Source: Carettochelys insculpta | Lineage: Eukaryota; Chordata; Testudines; Carettochelyidae | Length of the DNA: 64,000 bases | Assembly (NCBI RefSeq): GCF_033958435.1 | Contig: NC_134144.1 | Location: 14,935,510-14,999,509, forward strand | Direction: 5' to 3' | Shown here: in pieces, positions 1-11,654 of the stretch | Layout of the letters: the number at the start of each line of letters is the position of its first letter | Numbering within the stretch: the first letter of the stretch is position 1 | Program-made: the position numbers and the translations under genes | The notes under the pieces: model-generated | What the model was told of the DNA's origin: nothing | Seen by the model: the letters and a program-made list of their open reading frames with translations, nothing else | The model's database searches: none

Positions 1-956
1 AACAAGTTAGATGCTCAGGTCCTGAGGTTTGGAGTTCAAGGACCTGATCAGGGAAATATGCCTACGCAGGCGAACATATAAGCACATGTGGTCAATAAGC
101 ACATGTGACTTCAATGAGAGATAAGCACAAGTTAAAGTTAACCATGCACTTCAGAGCTTTCCTGAATGGGTACCTAGGGGATATGGGTGCTCAACTCCTA
201 TGGCATTTAAATTGTTGGTTTCCTAATTCCTGCTTTCCTTTGAAAACCTCACACTGTAACTGGCCTACCAGGATGCCACAGGTGTAATGGGAAAAGGGAG
301 GCTGAAATATGATTGGCTAGGGGGTGGCAATTATATTGTTTTCATGAAGCAAGGCCCAGGGTGAACTTGGCTTGCAGAGCTGTGCCTCTTACGATCAGCT
401 TTTCAAACACTGAAGTTGGAATAAATACATAAAAATCCAAGACAGGAAAGATGTACCATGTAATGGCCAAATCCTTGTCTGCTCTGAAGTAGAGGAAAGA
501 CACCTTTGCTCCTTGGTGGGCTGTTCTGTTGCTAGCTGGAGCAATTGTCTTGGACATGCTTTGTCCCAGGATCAGCCATGTCACCTTGACATCTCTACAC
601 ACTCTCTGTGCAGTTGTGGGGCACAGCAAATGAGTGACACAAAATTTTCTTCATCCTCAGATGCCCCTCCAAGGCAGCTCTGTGCTGTCTTGGCACTGCA
701 AAGCACCCAGAATGATGCTGAGGATCTGGCTCCAGATTTAAAAGATGTTGACAGGTATAGAGAGGTTTAAAAGTTGCTGACTTGTGCTTAAAATGTCAGA
801 AAAGTCCCACCTGCAAGCAAAAATGAAGCTGCTTATTTCGTCCTCTAAAATCACTGCAGAGATTCTGTGGCCTCGCGGGGTCCAAGTTCCTTCTCTCAAA
901 AAACATGCAAAAGTGTTCTGGGAAGCTGGTAGCAGTAGTGGGTGCGAAGGGACATT
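1..956. other. No gene or recognised repeat
   Basis: I see no recognisable exon, RNA gene or repeat here. The open frames at 342-629 and 738-1073 (minus strand) have no domain, no splice context and no resemblance to a protein I know. The second runs into the CR1 copy that starts near 957. Confidence 0.5.
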
Positions 957-1752
957 ATCATAAGAACATAAGAATGGCCTTACTGGGTCAGACCAAAGGT
1001 CCATCCAGCCCAGTATCCCGTCTGCTGACAGTGGCCAATGCCAGGTGCCCCAGAGAAGGAGGACAGAAGACACTGATCAAGTGATTTATCTCCTGCCATC
1101 CATCTCCTGCCCTTGTAGTGAAGGCCAGGGCACCATACTTTATCCCTGGCTAATAGCCATTTATGGACCTAACCTGCAAAAATTTATCGAGCTCTTTTTT
1201 AAACCATAATAGAGTCCTGGCCTTCACAGCCTCCTCCGGCAAGGAGTTCCACAGGTTGACTGTGCGCTGTGTGAAGAAGAAATTCCTTTTATTAGTTTTG
1301 AACCTACTACCCATCAATTTCATTTGGTTTCCCCTAGTTCTTGTATTATGGGAAAAGGTAAATAATTTTTCTATATTCACTTTCTCCACACCATTCATGA
1401 TTTTATATACCTCTATCATATCGCCCCTCAATTGCCTCTTTTCCAGACTGAAAAGTCCCAGTCTCTCTAGCCTCTCCCCATATGGGACCCGTTCCAAACC
1501 CCTAATCATCTTAGTCGCCCTTTTCTGAACCTTTTCTAATGCCAATATATCTTTTTTGAGGTGAGGAGACCACATCTGCACGCAGTACTCAAGATGTGGG
1601 CGTACCATAGTTTTATATAGGGGAAGTATGATATCTTTTGTCTTATTATCTATCCCTTTTTTAATAATTCCTAACATCCTATTTGCTTTACTAACTGCCA
1701 CTGCACACTGCGTGAATGTCTTCAGAGAACTATCCACTATAACTATCCTTCG
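957..1752 (-). mobile_element. CR1 LINE, 5'-truncated, antisense
   Basis: A 5'-truncated CR1 non-LTR retrotransposon on the minus strand. Its 3' end lies at the left, where the reverse complement of the CR1 tail appears (aagaacataagaatggcc, followed by the family's 'gtcagaccaaaggtccat' block). The copy holds the 3' untranslated region (about 957-1149) and the C-terminal part of ORF2. It stops abruptly near 1752, which is the usual 5' truncation from incomplete reverse transcription. It is one of the least decayed CR1 tails in the window. Confidence 0.9.
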
Positions 1753-1755
1753 CAT
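1150..1755 (-). pseudogene. CR1 ORF2 C-terminal fragment (reverse transcriptase)
   Basis: About 200 codons remain open in the C-terminal part of the CR1 ORF2 polyprotein, downstream of the catalytic RT motifs. Visible family blocks are [20 protein letters not shown] (about residues 5-24), [40 protein letters not shown] and [11 protein letters not shown] near the end. In a complete element this protein copies the LINE RNA at the nicked target. This copy lacks the endonuclease and the RT active site because of 5' truncation, so it is non-functional. The first methionine is only the first ATG left after truncation. The frame is intact up to the natural stop, which suggests a fairly young insertion. 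Confidence 0.88.
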
Positions 1756-2029
1756 GGATTGGAAAATGTCCTCTATCTCTCAGACATGTTTGTTTGAATT
1801 ATTTATTTTAACACTCTTTCAATGCTTTTTAAAATTCCCCCCTCTCTCAGATCCCTCAGGTCAAGTAAGATTTCCCCTTGGTGGCCTATAACTGTTGGGT
1901 GCAAAGGGGAGAAATTAGGCCAGTTGTGGCAAGGAACACTCACTGGCAGTAGCTAGTTTGGCGTTGTTAAGTAAAGGAAAAAGAAAACACATAGTAAAAC
2001 AAAATGAAGAACTGTTAAAATTATGCAAA

Positions 2030-2110
2030 TTATTTGTACAAGGTCCCCAGCTGAGAGCAGTCCCAGTTTGTGTCAGGTGCTGTACAAACACACAGTAAGA
2101 AACAGTCTCT
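2030..2110. repeat. Old dispersed amniote repeat, fragment
   Basis: The stretch with 'ggtgctgtacaaacacacag' and 'aagaaacagtctcttttccc' resembles an old repeat I remember from turtle and bird genomes. I cannot name the family. No ends or target duplication are visible. Confidence 0.35.
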
Positions 2111-2169
2111 TTTCCCAAAATCTTATAAATTCTGTGGTAGTGGTGGGTCAGGGGAGAAATATCAAACAA

Positions 2170-3815
2170 AACCCCTCCATCCTTTATTCATTCTTAAGGG
2201 AATATTTGAAAAAGATGAAATCAGATTAAATTAGTAAATTATATAATAGCTGGGCGACTGGGAATATTGCAGCTTCTTGGAAAGAGTTTAAGAGAGATCT
2301 TGAGAACTCAGTAATGTAAGACCACACCCTTTATCAATGCGCTAAAACATGACTTGTCCCAGTAGAAACCAGGCTGTAAGATATTTCAGCCAAATATGAG
2401 TTATTTTCCATGGGCTCTACTTCTGAGACAGCTGCTCCTATGGCGTTTACCTGATACTGATCCAGATCAGCAGCATTTAAAAGTTTGTTCTAAAGAAAAA
2501 TCTGCAGGGTCTGTGAGCAGATGGGGACATTTGGCTTTCCAAATAAGTTTTAGTGTCTTTGGTCCAGCTCCTCAAAAGTACTTTCATGCCTAACACCTTT
2601 CGCTTGAATTCAGTCTGGCTTAAATGCTAAAAGAACTCCTCTGAAACCCAGCTGACTCGATCTGGAATAATCCTTCAGCTATTAAATATATCTACATTAA
2701 GTTGAAAACTACAGAACATCTCATCTTCTGTACGCCCTGGGACCGGAACTGTCTCTCAGTGGTGACCTGATCTGGGTTATGGCCTCTTTGTGATCTTGTA
2801 AGGCAAATATAAGGCCATAATAATGAAAACACTAAAGTCAAAAACCCACCTGCCTCTCCCATTGTAATCAGTGGAATTGTGGGTGCCTAGCACTTCCAGG
2901 ATCAGACCCACAGTATTCACACAGCCAGAGCAGTAAATGGGCTCAGAAAAGGGCTTTCCATTCAGCTCAGACCCTATTATTTCAATGTCTAGACTGTTCA
3001 CTGAGGTTTGCTCACCTCTGCTGCAAGCAGAACCAGTTAAAAATCCAGTGGTAAATGGAAGGAAGGTGCTTAAAATGCTGCAGGGGGACACACAAGCTGG
3101 ATAAGTCAACAGTTGAAATATTTTCAGTTGAGCTTTCTGTGTGTTGGGGGAACATTTTATTGCCTGATGCACCATCACCCTCTTAATGCTCCGTTCAGCT
3201 CCTTCCTTTAGCACCTGAGTTGAAGGAAGTGTGGGGGAGAGGGGAGAAGATGCCAAGGAGTCCCCCTGCCCCTCCATGACGATCTGTTGCCTCTGTCCCC
3301 ATTTAAAAGCAGGCATTAGTGAGAAGCAGGGTGGTAGCCTAGCAGTTCCTGCCTGTTCTTCCCCAGGTCAAGCACTGACATATGTTTCTAGGCAATACCC
3401 CTAAATAAAAGCTTGCTCTGTGGGAAGTGTTTTGTTGCACTGAAAATAATTAATTTTTTCCCTTCCTGTTTGTCGCAAAAGTGGAGCCTGTTTTGCAGAC
3501 TGGGGATATAAACCAGCTTTGACTGAGGGCTGTGAACTAAAACCTCCCATCTAAACAACCCCAGACATTGTGGATCAGGCCCATCGACGGGGGGCGTGGA
3601 TAAGTGCATAGGGGCCTGGCATTTCAAAGGTGACGACTTTTGGCTCTGCTGTTCTGGATGTTCAGAATCTGTGCAACTATAGACACCAAGTGTTCGCTCT
3701 GCTTGTTATCCTACATTTGGTCCCGATTCTCTGTGGTGCTTCATTTGGGCCAAATGAGTTCACATTTAATTCCACCCACGACAAAATAAGCAGGAGGCTG
3801 CAGTGCCAGAGGAAG
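2170..3815. other. No gene seen; one ancient repeat core
   Basis: A 179-codon minus-strand frame (2777-3316) is open but has no domain I recognise. Part of it overlaps an ancient-repeat core at about 2855-2915 (near 'gtaatcagtggaattgtggg'). I treat it as chance. The rest shows no repeat family I can name. Confidence 0.45.
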
Positions 3816-3821
3816 TGCAGG

Positions 3822-3990
3822 CTCTGGGCTGGGGGTGGGGTTTTGGAAAGTGGGAGGGTGCTCCAGGATGAGCTAGAGGTAGGGGATAGGGTACAGGAGG
3901 GGGTCTGGGAGGGAGTTTGGGTGCAAGGTGCGGGGGAGGGTGTGGAGATGAGGTGTTCAGCGTACAGGGTGGGCTTCTGGATGGGGGAGC
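3822..3990 (+). repeat. G-rich degenerate minisatellite-like block
   Basis: A strongly G-rich plus strand with repeated units such as gggctgggggtggggtttt, gggatagggtacagg and gggagggagtttgggtgcaa. It contains many runs of three to five G, so it could form G-quadruplexes on the plus strand. Similar blocks occur in turtle interspersed repeats. The open frames crossing it on both strands are low-complexity by-products. Confidence 0.55.
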
Positions 3991-3999
3991 TGTGAAGTC

Positions 4000-5240
4000 A
4001 GCCCTTGAGACAGGGACAGTGTGCAGAGGCTCATGGGCACCCTTATGCCTAGGAGCCAGGGGGGTGTGCTGGTTGCTTCTGGGAGCCATGTGGAGGCAGG
4101 GGAAGTAGGGAGTCTGCTTTAACCCCATTGTGCCACTGACCAGACTTCTAAGTGGCCTATTAAAATATTCTGGACTGGTTTCAGTAGCCAATGGGAGATC
4201 AATTCTGGGAGACTCCCAGCCAATCCCAGATGATTGGCAACCCTAGCTGGAGTTGATTTTTGGTTTTTAATGAGGGGTGTCACATTTAATATGTATGGAG
4301 TGCTGTATACATTAGAGTGTGGTTTGGCGCTGAAAAGGAACTCTGCAAAAATGGCGTTGTGGGGTTCCATGTTTAATGTCTCTCAATAGTAATAACTTCC
4401 AGAACAAATGCAAGAAGTTTGCAAGTAAAAACACTTTTCTTCCTATGAGTCCAGAAAGCTCAGATTGGTGATGTTATGTCAACCTGGTTCTTTCCTTTTG
4501 ACAGCATCATCAGTAGTAAGGTTTTGCTGACCAAATTCTGTTGGCTGCACCTGGGCAGTCACCCTATATTCAAATAAATCCCTTACTGGCATGTCCTCAA
4601 ACCCATTGCCTCAAATGGATATGCCAAAGGTAACCAATTACCCCGTAATTGGAGCTGCTTAACCAATGTTGGTGACAACCTAAAAGGAGGAGCTGAATCC
4701 TCCTCCATCGCTTAGTTCTGAGACCGCCCAGCTAAGAGGCATACAGAGTATGATCTCACGTTTTTCTCTATTAAACTAGAACGGGTGCGATTCACCTCTG
4801 TCCAGATAGCCATCACAAACAAAATGGGGCTCGAGGGGTGTAAGTGTGCGGTATACCTTTGTTGGGCCCAAGGCTCATCCTTAGGGCAAGGCAAGTACCT
4901 TGGGCCCTGTGCTCCAACTGACTGTAGCATCCTCTGCCTGCTGATCAGGCCCTGCTACCAGCGTGCTGCCTTAGGTCCCACCCACTGGCTGGGCCCCATT
5001 GAGTTGCCTGTGGCTGGGCGTCTTCAATAGGGCGGCTTTCATTATGACAGAACAGGCCTGTTTTGAAAAATATTCATTGTGATCAAGTGATCTGATTGCC
5101 TGTATAATAAAGGCCATAGAACTATTCCAGAGAAATTCCTAGAGCAGAGCTTTTCTTTATTTTTTGCGTGGGGGAGCCCATCTTGATTTTAAACATTGTC
5201 CATGATGGAAACTCCACTATGACCATTGGTAAATATTCCC
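4000..5240. other. No gene seen
   Basis: Nothing codes convincingly here. The segment at about 4185-4250, with 'agccaatgggagatcaat' and 'gatgattggcaaccctag', looks like part of a dispersed repeat adjoining the G-rich block, but I cannot classify it. Confidence 0.4.
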
Positions 5241-5246
5241 CTCACT

Positions 5247-5279
5247 GTTCTTTTCTTTTCTTTTTCTTTTTTTTTTTTT
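5247..5279. repeat. T-rich (TTTTC)n microsatellite
   Basis: A pyrimidine tract of TTTTC and TTTTTC units passes into a pure T run. It directly precedes a CR1 scrap on the minus strand. Confidence 0.85.
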
Positions 5280-5314
5280 AAATACACCTTATTTATGCCT
5301 TTGTAATTGTCCAC

Positions 5315-5400
5315 TTCAGCTCCCGGCTGTTAGATTGTGTTTATACCATTCTTTGCTAGATTGAGGGGTGCACTTATTAAATGTTTGTTCCTCAGGTAAA
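5315..5400 (-). mobile_element. CR1/L3-like LINE fragment, antisense
   Basis: About 85 bp ('cattctttgctagattgagg', then a 'taaatgtttgttcctcag' block) match from memory the same old CR1 subfamily as the long copy at 39929-41405. Only this piece remains; both ends are lost. Confidence 0.55.
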
Positions 5401-5730
5401 TAGGTTCCATTTCCTTGTTGGCCTAGCACTTTGAATTCACCCTGATGTTGATTTAGTAGTATGGCATAAAAATTGCCTGCTGTTGATGGTTCTTTTTTAC
5501 TTCCTATGGCCGAGTATGCTTTAATGACATTCACCCAAGTCTGCACCTCCACTCAGCTGTCTGAGATGAGTGAGGATTTTATGCTCACAACCATTCCAGC
5601 AGGCTGAAATAAAATGGCATAACCACATGAATGGGCATGCAGTAACATTGGCCCTATTTAGTGACCGTACGGGGAGCTTTAATATGGGAACCAATCTGTC
5701 CGTTTCACTGGTAAACATCCTCCTCGTTGT

Positions 5731-5890
5731 CTCAGGGGTAGCCGTGTTAGGCTGTAGAGTCACAAATAACAAGTAGTCTTGTAGCACCTTAAAGGCTAAC
5801 ACGTATTTGTTAGGTTTTGTGGTTAAGACCCCCTTCTGCAAATTGGAGAAGATAATCAGAATCCAGGGTTTATATAGTGGTAAAGGAGAA
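5731..5890. repeat. Unclassified interspersed repeat, copy 1
   Basis: The segment holds 'ggggtagccgtgttaggctg' and 'taacaagtagtcttgtagca', then 'ccttaaaggctaacac'. Two other copies of this family are at 47234-47450 and 56595-56690. It is common in turtle and crocodilian DNA. I do not know its class, and no target duplication is visible. Confidence 0.7.
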
Positions 5891-5899
5891 GTGGATGGT

Positions 5900-6680
5900 A
5901 GAGTCACCAGTCATTAATGGGATCTGTGGGAGAATTAAGTGGCGTGTGTGCAATTCCTGCGAATATCAACGGTGGGGAAATTGCCCTTGTAATGCATAAG
6001 AAAGCTAACATCACTGTTAAGCCTAAAGTTAAATGTGTCAAACTAGCAAATGAATTCCTCCTAGAAAGTTGCTATAGCTTGGCCTACCCAACTTTTGTAT
6101 TCTAATTACATTGGCTCGTGATGCTTTTAAACCAGTATTTTCTCAATATATGGGCCAAATTTCTCATTCATTTACTACTGGGCTATATCTGCAGTTAATA
6201 TTCTGTGAGCAGATTTATTAATGTGTGTTTTACAAAGAGTAAACTGCAGATTATAACCCAATTTATAATGGACATCAGATCCTTTGTGTTACAGCTGTTG
6301 GTCCCTATAGAGTAGTTATCTAATATTAAGATGCTAATGGTGTGTGCCATTCAGAGAGAGCCATTTGATACCTAACTGCATGCTCCCATGTAATGGACTT
6401 AAGCAACTTGAAAGAAAATGAACATGAAAGTTAATTTTCAATCTTTGAAATACTCCAAAATGTTAAAGTCCAACTAATTGCCCTTTGGTCCAAAGGAATC
6501 CTAGGTTACACTCTGGCTAATTCACCTTCTGTCTCATATTAATGTACCCCTACAAGTTCCTTGGCTCCAGCAATAGCCTATTCCATAAAGAGGAGAAAAA
6601 TTGTCCAAGGGGTTCTGATCCTAATGGATTTTTCAAAGCCAATCGATATAGAGTGAATGCTGAAGTGTTTAGGGATGACA
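5900..6680. other. No gene or recognised repeat
   Basis: AT-rich sequence without coding signal. The short frames at 5917-6105 and 6542-6727 have no domain or splice context. Confidence 0.45.
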
Positions 6681-6681
6681 C

Positions 6682-6888
6682 CAATGTTTCCTGTCAGCGG
6701 TGTGCTTGTGTAGCCGCACAGGAGTGATTTGAATGCAGGCCAGCTGATTAGCAGAGGGCCCATACCTAGGCTGTGTTTTGTTTCTCCTGGTGATGCACGT
6801 TCGCACGTCTCAGTGCCCATTAAAAATTAATTCCACACCTGGGTAGAAAAATTCTCAAGGCAGCTAGAAAGGATAAGGGGGAACATTG
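6682..6888. mobile_element. Short hAT-like MITE, copy 1
   Basis: A 207-bp non-autonomous element with terminal inverted repeats CAATGTTTCC and, reverse-complemented from the right end, CAATGTTCCC. Flanking 8-mers gatgacac (6674-6681) and gatgaggc (6889-6896) agree at six of eight positions, as expected for a decayed hAT target duplication. It has no coding capacity. The interior 'attaaaaattaattccacac' marks the family. A second copy in the opposite orientation lies at 40114-40309. Confidence 0.75.
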
Positions 6889-6899
6889 GATGAGGCTGA

Positions 6900-7640
6900 G
6901 TTTTATCAGAACCTACTCTTCTGTGACAAGTGGTGTGTGTTCCTGGGTGCTGGATCAGTTTGGTGGAATTTTAGAACGCAGGAGAAGAATACAAAAGTGT
7001 GATGGGATTGAAAATAAAAGCTTCAAGAAACCCTTCCAGTCTGGCACAGCATCTCTGAATTTATTTGCAATGCATTTGACGGAGGAACCACCTTTGATTC
7101 CCATTGACTCTCACCTTGCTGCATGAATGTAAATGGTTACAGCTCCAAGAAGCTTAAGTGATTCTTTATGATGTATTAAGTGCCTAATTAGCTAGAGCAT
7201 TTTGTACTTGATGTAGAATAGCCACGTAGGTCAAGCTGCCTCTTAACACAGTGCCTTAGATTTTTAAATCGATGCATAAGAATTCACATAATTATTTTAC
7301 AGTTATGTGTCCCCACAACAGATAACTAACTGTCTCAACATGCAATTTCACTTTACTTTCTGATCTCCCCAGACAAGAATTCCCATTTGGCATAGCAAGG
7401 GTAGTAAAATAAGCCTCTCAAACTGTGAATGTTGTGTTACTGTAAAAAAGAATAGTGGTCTCAAGTGTTAGTTTTCACCACAGATGTTAATTCGGTGGAT
7501 GGTGTCATGTAGTATCTCAGCACCTCACAATATTCCAGGTGCCTATCAGCAGAACCCCGAGAGACAGGGAAGAACTGCTAGCACTACAGTCCAGGTCAGA
7601 GGGCAGTCACAATGTGTAGTAAAATACAAGGTTGCATTTC
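6900..7640. other. No gene or recognised repeat
   Basis: Mostly AT-rich, with no domain-bearing frame and no repeat I can name. Confidence 0.4.
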
Positions 7641-7648
7641 TGGGGTGA

Positions 7649-7890
7649 GGCCTATGCTAAAAGGGAAGGTTAAATCAAGATATGCATCTCCAGCTATGTC
7701 AAGTGCACAGCTGGAGTTGGCATATCTTAGTTCGATTTTCTGCCCTGTCTCCACTGCAGGGGGTCAGCGGGAGCAAACTCTTCTGTCGACTTCCTTACTC
7801 CTTGTGATGACCCAGTGCACTGGCACTGATGCAGGTGCCCTGTGATTTCAATTTAGCATGTTGTGCTCTGGAAGATCTATGACTGCAGCA
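7649..7890. mobile_element. Decayed TIR element of the GTCTACAC family
   Basis: Starts with ggcctatgctaaaaggg and contains 'gatatgcatctccagctatg' and 'ttctgtcgacttccttactc'. The same internal blocks occur in the copies at 10836, 33602 and 51437. The right end is too decayed to fix. No protein is encoded. Confidence 0.6.
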
Positions 7891-7989
7891 TTGATCCTCC
7901 CCGGAGTGAAGATGTTCCTCAGACCAAGACCCAAGAAGGCCCGCTGCTGGGGAGGAAGGAGCAGGTGAGAAAAGGGACAATTACAACTG

Positions 7990-8175
7990 GTCCCAGCATT
8001 TCACAGGGGCCTGGAGCTCCATCCACCTCTACTACTACTATGGCAGCGGTGGCAGCCAGAGCTCCTAGGCCCCATTTGAACTGCTGTGGCAGTGCTTCTG
8101 TGTGTAGCTGGAAGCGGGGAGTGCTGAAGCCCAAATGCCCTAGGTCCTGCCCCTTCCGGGTTGTGGAGCTGCCCC
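7990..8175. repeat. GC-rich dispersed repeat segment
   Basis: A GC-rich stretch with 'ggggcctggagctccatcca' and 'agctcctaggccccatttga' resembles a GC-rich turtle repeat I remember. A similar stretch is at about 23695-23880. The 167-codon frame at 7863-8366 crosses it, is rich in Pro, Ser and Ala, and shows no domain, so I do not call it a gene. Confidence 0.4.
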
Positions 8176-8619
8176 CTCCCCAACCTAGACCCAGGGCAGC
8201 CTGCAGCATCAGTGGAGCCAAGATTCCAGGTGGGAACTGTCTGTCTTCAAACGTTGGGTCACCTGAGGTTTTCATTGCTCCAACTGCTCAGGAACAAGAC
8301 ACATTAAAACAGTCTCCCACAGCTCTGGAGAAACTTCCGTTTAATGAAACTCAATTCAATTCCTAAAGAAAAGGTTTTCCTTGACTGAATGGGAACTGAA
8401 GTAGCAACTAGCACCCGATGCTGGGAGTTAGAAATATCAGTGAGCAGATGGACAATCCAACCACTCAAGTGTGGGTGTGAAAAACTTTACACATTATGGG
8501 AAAGCAGCAAAATGTGACTGGACATGTTTTCAGAAAGGGTGAAAAACAGCAGTGGATGGGAACACTCCACACTATGGAGTGGCACTGGGACTCTGTGTGC
8601 AGGGGGGAGGGGGGTACTG

Positions 8620-8946
8620 CAGGTTGAATCTCTCTAATCTGGAACTCTCTCTCATCCAGCAACATCCATAACCCAGCATGATGCTAGTTAATTGGACAAC
8701 CACTTATCAAGGGTGTGGCCAAGTTTCCTGTGGTCCCACAAAGTTTGTTTACAGCCACCACTCCTGGTTCACAGTGTTCTGTGATGTTATTTAGCTGTAA
8801 TTTACCCCAAATGTCTTCGAAGAGCCCAGTAAGCAGTGGATGTGTTGATAATGCTGCTAGACATGTTGACCTCCTGTGGTCCAGCAAATTCTCTCGTCTG
8901 GCACTGGTCAGGTCCCCAGGGCGCCAGATTAGAGCAGTTCAACCTG
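8620..8946. mobile_element. Tigger/mariner-like non-autonomous element, copy 1
   Basis: A 327-bp element with ends caggttgaatctctctaat and, at the right, gagcagttcaacctg. Together these form an inverted repeat. The right flank is TA, the target duplication of Tc1/mariner and Tigger elements; the left flank now reads TG. It has no transposase frame. A second copy in the opposite orientation is at 27932-28257. Confidence 0.8.
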
Positions 8947-8954
8947 TAATATGA

Positions 8955-10830
8955 TTTGAGGTCTGTTACATAGTGGCTAGCGTCTCATTCCTTTCTTCTG
9001 CTGAGTAGCCTTTTATGCCACACGTGAGCCGGCTGGTTTCACCCACAGAGCAATGAATCTGGCTGACAACTGGCATGATTGTCTCCAAAAAAGGAGAACC
9101 GTGTCAGTGGAGGAATGTGATCTGATTCTCCTTTTGCGTCTCTCTGCTCTCCTATGCATAGAGGTCACTAGTTACAACAACCTCCCCGCCCTTAAAATGT
9201 AAAAGCTCTAGCTTGTAGAGAGAGCAAGAGCAGGCAGGGAATGTGAGGGAAAGGAGGTACAATTCCTCTTAATAAAAATGGCAAATGATTAGAAAGAGGA
9301 CAGTAAAATACTAAGCCTCTAAATTTTCCCCCGTAAGATGAGCGATTAGAAGGGCTCAGTGGATTAAAAATAAGTTGCTGGATAGGGATCTGCTGTTTTT
9401 TCTCTCTGCTGGCCATCCCTACAGCTGCAGGAATGTAACTGTGGTCCAAACCAAACCCAGGGAGCAAGGTGCGAACGAGTGGAAGTGCTAATGTGAGCTA
9501 CCCTAGTGTGCTGGAAAACGCTTGACAGGCTGAGCACGGGGAGGGGGGTAAAGGGAGGGCCGTCCCTTACCCTAAAGGCTTTTTGCGCAGTGGCATCCAC
9601 ACTTCTGCCTGTGCTCGCAGCTGTCAGGCAGTGGAGGAAATAGGCGATGAAGCTATTGTGAGCACAATGGCTGTAGCTGCAGCAGGCAGATGTTCAACAC
9701 TGCAAAGTTCAAAAGCCCTGTGCCAGAAACGAAGTCACAGAGGGAACCACAGTGACAAAGGAAGTGCCAGGCCCAGAGGGAGCCTTACGCACAGCAGGGA
9801 TTTGGGAAGCCTGGAGGATGACAGCAGAGGGGCCCTGTGCACTCTGCTGAGAAAACTGTTAGGCAAAACAGCCCAGGTTTGTGAATTTATTTCTCTAGCG
9901 AGCCAAAGGGGAGTACAGTGCTGCCTGATGCTTGTGTGGTAGGGAAGGCGGGTGCATGTAGGAACATCTGCTCAAAGCCCCTTGAAAAGGAAGCAGGCAG
10001 TAGCGTGGGAGAAACATCTGTGCAGTGTGAAGCAACCACCAGCGCCTGCAAGTCAGGCAGATTGAGCAGAGGAACACACTGGAGAATGTACGAGCAAGTC
10101 AGGAATCGGTGTCCTATGGAGTGGCTGCAGGGGCTGCACAGGGGACAGCAGTATTCCCGAGACGAGCGGATGTTAAGTCTCTGTGCTGGCCACACAGTGC
10201 ACTGACTTTTCTAAGCTGCGTTCAAAAGGGGTTACCACTGCCCAGATGCAAACCTTGCAGTGCCCCGGACTCTGGTCGGAGGAAGTGGGCTTTGGGTAAT
10301 CTGCAACTCCCAGGCAATGCGTCCCCAACAGAAGCTATTTTGCCATCTGTGGGGCACTCTTGAAGCAGCCATGTCTCAGGCTTTGAGTTCATCTTAAAAT
10401 GACTATGAACTCTGGAATATGGACTGTTGAGCAGCACAGAAATGCTAACCAGCCACTGCTTTCTCTTTAATCCGTTTGGGCAAAAAGCAGAGATTTCCTG
10501 TTGGCTGCAGAGATTCACTTCTGGCAACGCATGACCTGCATGTTCAGCAATCCTGTGTTGCCATGAAGATGTTCAGATTGTCAGTTCTTGCAGCCCAGCT
10601 CATTTAAAGGTGAGGTGAGGTGGGGAATTAGGGATAGGCGGTTTTTGCACCTTGTTTTAATTTGATTTGCCCAGAGCATCGTAAACAAACAGATCAGGAA
10701 AACATGCTCTGGTTTATAAAGCCAAAATTTCTAGGCCTTTTGGACACACCTTGATAGTGTATCACAATTTACAAGATTTGCGGTTGCAAAAGAGCTGGCT
10801 GATGTGTCCTTTCAAGGCCAGTCCGGATCA
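8955..10830. other. No gene seen; several chance open frames
   Basis: This 1.9 kb is moderately GC-rich and open in several frames on both strands (9583-9942 and 9918-10205 plus, 9887-10195 and 10222-10527 minus). The frames overlap one another and have unremarkable composition and no domains. I cannot exclude a 5' non-coding exon, but nothing supports one. Confidence 0.4.
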
Positions 10831-10835
10831 CCTGA

Positions 10836-11131
10836 GGCTTGGTCTATATTACGCAAGTAAAGTGATTGCGCATATGCAATTCTAGCTACAGCAATTTCAT
10901 AGCTAGAATCTGTTTATCTGCAATATACTTACCTGGTCATCTTCACAGAGGGAGGTCAACAGGAGAGTTTGTCCCATTTACCTCCCTTACTCCCTGTCAT
11001 AGCAAAGCATGCAGGGGTCGGCTGCCGACCCCAGATAATTTTTGATTTCACACTTCTTTACCAGGTGCATGAAATTGAACTCCAGAAGATCGACCCTGAA
11101 CAGGGTCGATCTTCTCTGTAGTAGACAAGCC
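10836..11131. mobile_element. TIR element (GTCTACAC family), 296 bp
   Basis: Ends are ggcttggtctatattacg and, at the right, gtagtagacaagcc, whose complement is ggcttgtctactac. The interior 'aattgaactccagaagatcg' and the palindrome gatcgaccctgaacagggtc (about 11088-11108) mark the same subfamily as 51437-51733. PIF/Harbinger is a plausible class, but I cannot prove it. Non-coding. Confidence 0.75.
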
Positions 11132-11654
11132 CATGCACAGCCACAATCTGTCTATTTAAAGCCTCACCTCCCATTTCTGTTGAACGTGATTGTATTCTGG
11201 TATCTATGCAGGGTTCCTGTATATTTTTAGTAGGTATGGGTGAACAGAGAGAATGATGATTTACACATCTGCCAAATAAAACCCCATTCTCAACTAATTG
11301 AGACTTGGAAAAGCTAGGCTGCAGAATCCCCATCGTACCCTCAGACTGAAGCTAATATGTCCCAAAGTAGAAGTTGGTTCCTCAGAAAAGCATTGTCCAT
11401 CTGCAACTTTCACCATCCCCCACCCCGCCATGTCCCACCCCAGTGAGGTCAGGAATCCTTTCACTGAGTGGCAAAGTGAGAGTTAGCTGTGGAAGAGCAG
11501 AGGATAGTCAGTCTATTTCAGAAGCTACAGGAGAACTTAAACTCCTTCAGTTTCTTCTACAATACCCATTAATTCGTTGCTCTTTCCTCCATGATGTTTG
11601 TGTCAGTTTTCACAGCCAACTGTGAATTTTAGTTCATATATATCCTGTATGGCG

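Noticed and set aside
1163..1528. 121-codon plus-strand frame
   Set aside because: Antisense shadow of the CR1 ORF2 fragment on the minus strand.
2777..3316. 179-codon minus-strand frame
   Set aside because: No domain, no splice context, and it overlaps an ancient repeat core; likely chance.
7863..8366. 167-codon plus-strand frame
   Set aside because: Pro/Ser/Ala-rich product of a GC-rich dispersed repeat; the opposite strand is open too.
9583..10527. Cluster of open frames on both strands
   Set aside because: They overlap one another and have no recognisable domain or splice signals.
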